Assembly (NCBI GenBank): GCA_030263535.1
Contig: SZPB01000001.1
Location: 16,896-80,895 of the forward strand
DNA from: Cytophagia bacterium CHB2
GTDB lineage: Bacteria; Zhuqueibacterota; Zhuqueibacteria; Zhuqueibacterales; Zhuqueibacteraceae
Length of the DNA: 64,000 nt
Direction: 5' to 3'
Positions 63,149-64,000 of this stretch are shown in pieces; the first letter of the stretch is position 1, and each line of letters begins with the position of its first letter. Made by a program: the position numbers and the translations under genes. Under the pieces are notes generated by a model. It was not told the origin of the DNA. It worked only from the letters and a program-made list of their open reading frames with translations, and did not search any database.

Positions 63149-64000
63149 ATGGCGTTGACAAATTTAGGTTATCAAGACAAGCTGTTCGTGATGCCGTTCG
63201 ATCACCGCGGCTCGTTTCAAGCAAAGATGTTCGGCATCAAAGGCCGCCAACCCACTGACGAGGAGACCAAGCTGATCGCGTCGTATAAGAGAATCGTATA
63301 TGACGGCTTCCGCAAAGCATTGACGATGGGCGTGCCCAAAGATAAAGCCGCGATTTTGGTCGATGAACAATTCGCCGCGGATTGCGCAAAAGACGCACTC
63401 AAGGACGGCATCAAAGTCGCGATGCCTGCTGAAAAAAGCGGACAAGATGAATTTGATTTTGAATATGGCGAACAATTCGGCGCGCATATTGAGAAATTTA
63501 ATCCCACGTTTGTGAAAGTGCTGGTGCGCTACAATGTCGAAGACGATGCTGTATCAAATAAACGCCAGGCCGAGCGCCTGGCCCGGTTGAGCGACTATTG
63601 CCATTCCCACAACCGGAAATTCATGTTCGAACTTCTGGTTCCGGCAAATGAAGCGCAATTAGCGAAGCTCGGCGGCGACAAAAAGAAATTCGACACCACG
63701 GTTCGTCCGGGCTTGATGGAGAAAGCGATTGCGGAATTGCAGGCCTCGGGCATCGAAGCGGATGTCTGGAAATTGGAAGGCCTGGAACATGCCGCAGATT
63801 ACAAGGCCATTGTGGCGCAAGCGCGCAGCAAAGGCCGCAATCATGTCGGCATGATTGTTTTGGGACGCGGCGAAAACGCGGAGAAAGTGAATCACTGGCT
63901 GCGTGAAGGCGCAAAAGTCGAAGGCGTCATTGGCTTCGCCGTCGGCCGCACGGTGTTCTGGGATGCGCTGGAAGGCTGCAAGAACAACAAGCACAGCCGT
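63149..64000 (+). CDS. DUF2090 (IolC C-terminal-like) protein, 3' truncated by window
   Basis: 284 codons from ATG 63149 (GAGGAGAG upstream) to the window end without a stop. 'YQDKLFVMPFDHRGSFQAKMFGI' (partly quoted), 'FMFELLVPANEAQL', 'GIEADVWKLEGLE' and 'HVGMIVLGRGENAEKV' are conserved elements of the DUF2090/TIM-barrel domain that forms the C-terminal half of fused IolC proteins, a 2-deoxy-5-keto-gluconate-6-phosphate aldolase-like (class I aldolase) fold. Here it is a stand-alone protein. It probably splits a phosphorylated keto-sugar, fitting the sugar theme of the region. Confidence 0.85.
   Translation, partial: MALTNLGYQDKLFVMPFDHRGSFQAKMFGIKGRQPTDEETKLIASYKRIVYDGFRKALTMGVPKDKAAILVDEQFAADCAKDALKDGIKVAMPAEKSGQDEFDFEYGEQFGAHIEKFNPTFVKVLVRYNVEDDAVSNKRQAERLARLSDYCHSHNRKFMFELLVPANEAQLAKLGGDKKKFDTTVRPGLMEKAIAELQASGIEADVWKLEGLEHAADYKAIVAQARSKGRNHVGMIVLGRGENAEKVNHWLREGAKVEGVIGFAVGRTVFWDALEGCKNNKHSR

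Overview
The window looks like chromosomal DNA of an uncultured, Gram-negative-type bacterium, most plausibly from the FCB side of the tree (KSB1/Calditrichota-like). This is an inference from protein style: many lipoproteins with LxxC lipoboxes, Ser/Thr kinases fused to TPR tails, NtrC-type regulators, a sucrose synthase/sucrose-phosphate synthase pair and a serine-palmitoyltransferase-like enzyme. No rRNA or tRNA gene was seen. Most of the window is GC-moderate (about 52-57% in lines counted by hand). The block around 28-36.8 kb is visibly AT-richer (30-40% GC in lines counted by hand).

Layout. 0-8 kb: end of xseA, a lipoprotein, a small unknown protein, a DASS carboxylate transporter, a large secreted protein of unknown function, and an alpha-oxoamine synthase (serine palmitoyltransferase-like) followed by a GNAT-like protein, possibly a sphingolipid pair. 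8-10.2 kb (minus): manC, an unknown 102-aa protein, a PTS IIA (PtsN-like) protein and a zinc-ribbon protein as one operon. 10.3-19.4 kb (minus): geranylgeranyl-reductase-family flavoprotein, thioredoxin, then a surface-glycan block (WecA-like transferase, two GT4s, a GT2) downstream of and overlapping in direction with an NtrB/NtrC-like two-component pair. 19.5-25 kb (plus): a NarL-type regulator, then an Rrf2 regulator with a palindromic operator, and a sulfate ABC importer (sbp-cysT-cysW-cysA) preceded by a second, similar operator.

25.3-27.8 kb holds envelope proteins: a lipoprotein, a cytochrome c, a zinc-ribbon fragment and an outer-membrane beta-barrel protein that appears cut short exactly where the next block begins. 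27.8-36.8 kb (minus) is the most interesting part: a tightly packed nine-gene operon that I do not recognise as any described system. It encodes a small soluble protein, a 51-aa two-helix membrane protein, a membrane-anchored paralogue of the first protein, a Cys-module protein, a VirD4/TraD-like ATPase without membrane anchor, a 905-aa repetitive coiled-coil protein, a 582-aa protein with two copies of the same Cys module, a GNAT enzyme and a 187-aa unknown. There is no relaxase, no type IV secretion channel gene and no integrase.

37-47.5 kb (minus mostly): a secreted protein, a lipoprotein, a GAF-AAA-HTH sigma-54 activator, two Ser/Thr kinase-TPR proteins carrying heptanucleotide repeat arrays at the same aligned site, a DUF433/DUF5615 toxin-antitoxin pair and an NmrA-like reductase. 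47.5-48.5 kb appears gene-free. 48.5-53.3 kb: a sugar/sugar-acid gene set (Gfo/Idh oxidoreductase, two 2-hydroxyacid dehydrogenases, HpaI-type aldolase, GmhA-like SIS isomerase). 53.5-60 kb (minus): an ABC exporter, sucrose synthase and sucrose-phosphate synthase with its own phosphatase-like domain. 60.4-64 kb: an exported DUF62 SAM hydrolase, an SDR, a nucleotidyltransferase plus small partner protein (TA-like, possibly leaderless) and the start of an IolC-C-terminal-domain (DUF2090) protein that runs off the window.
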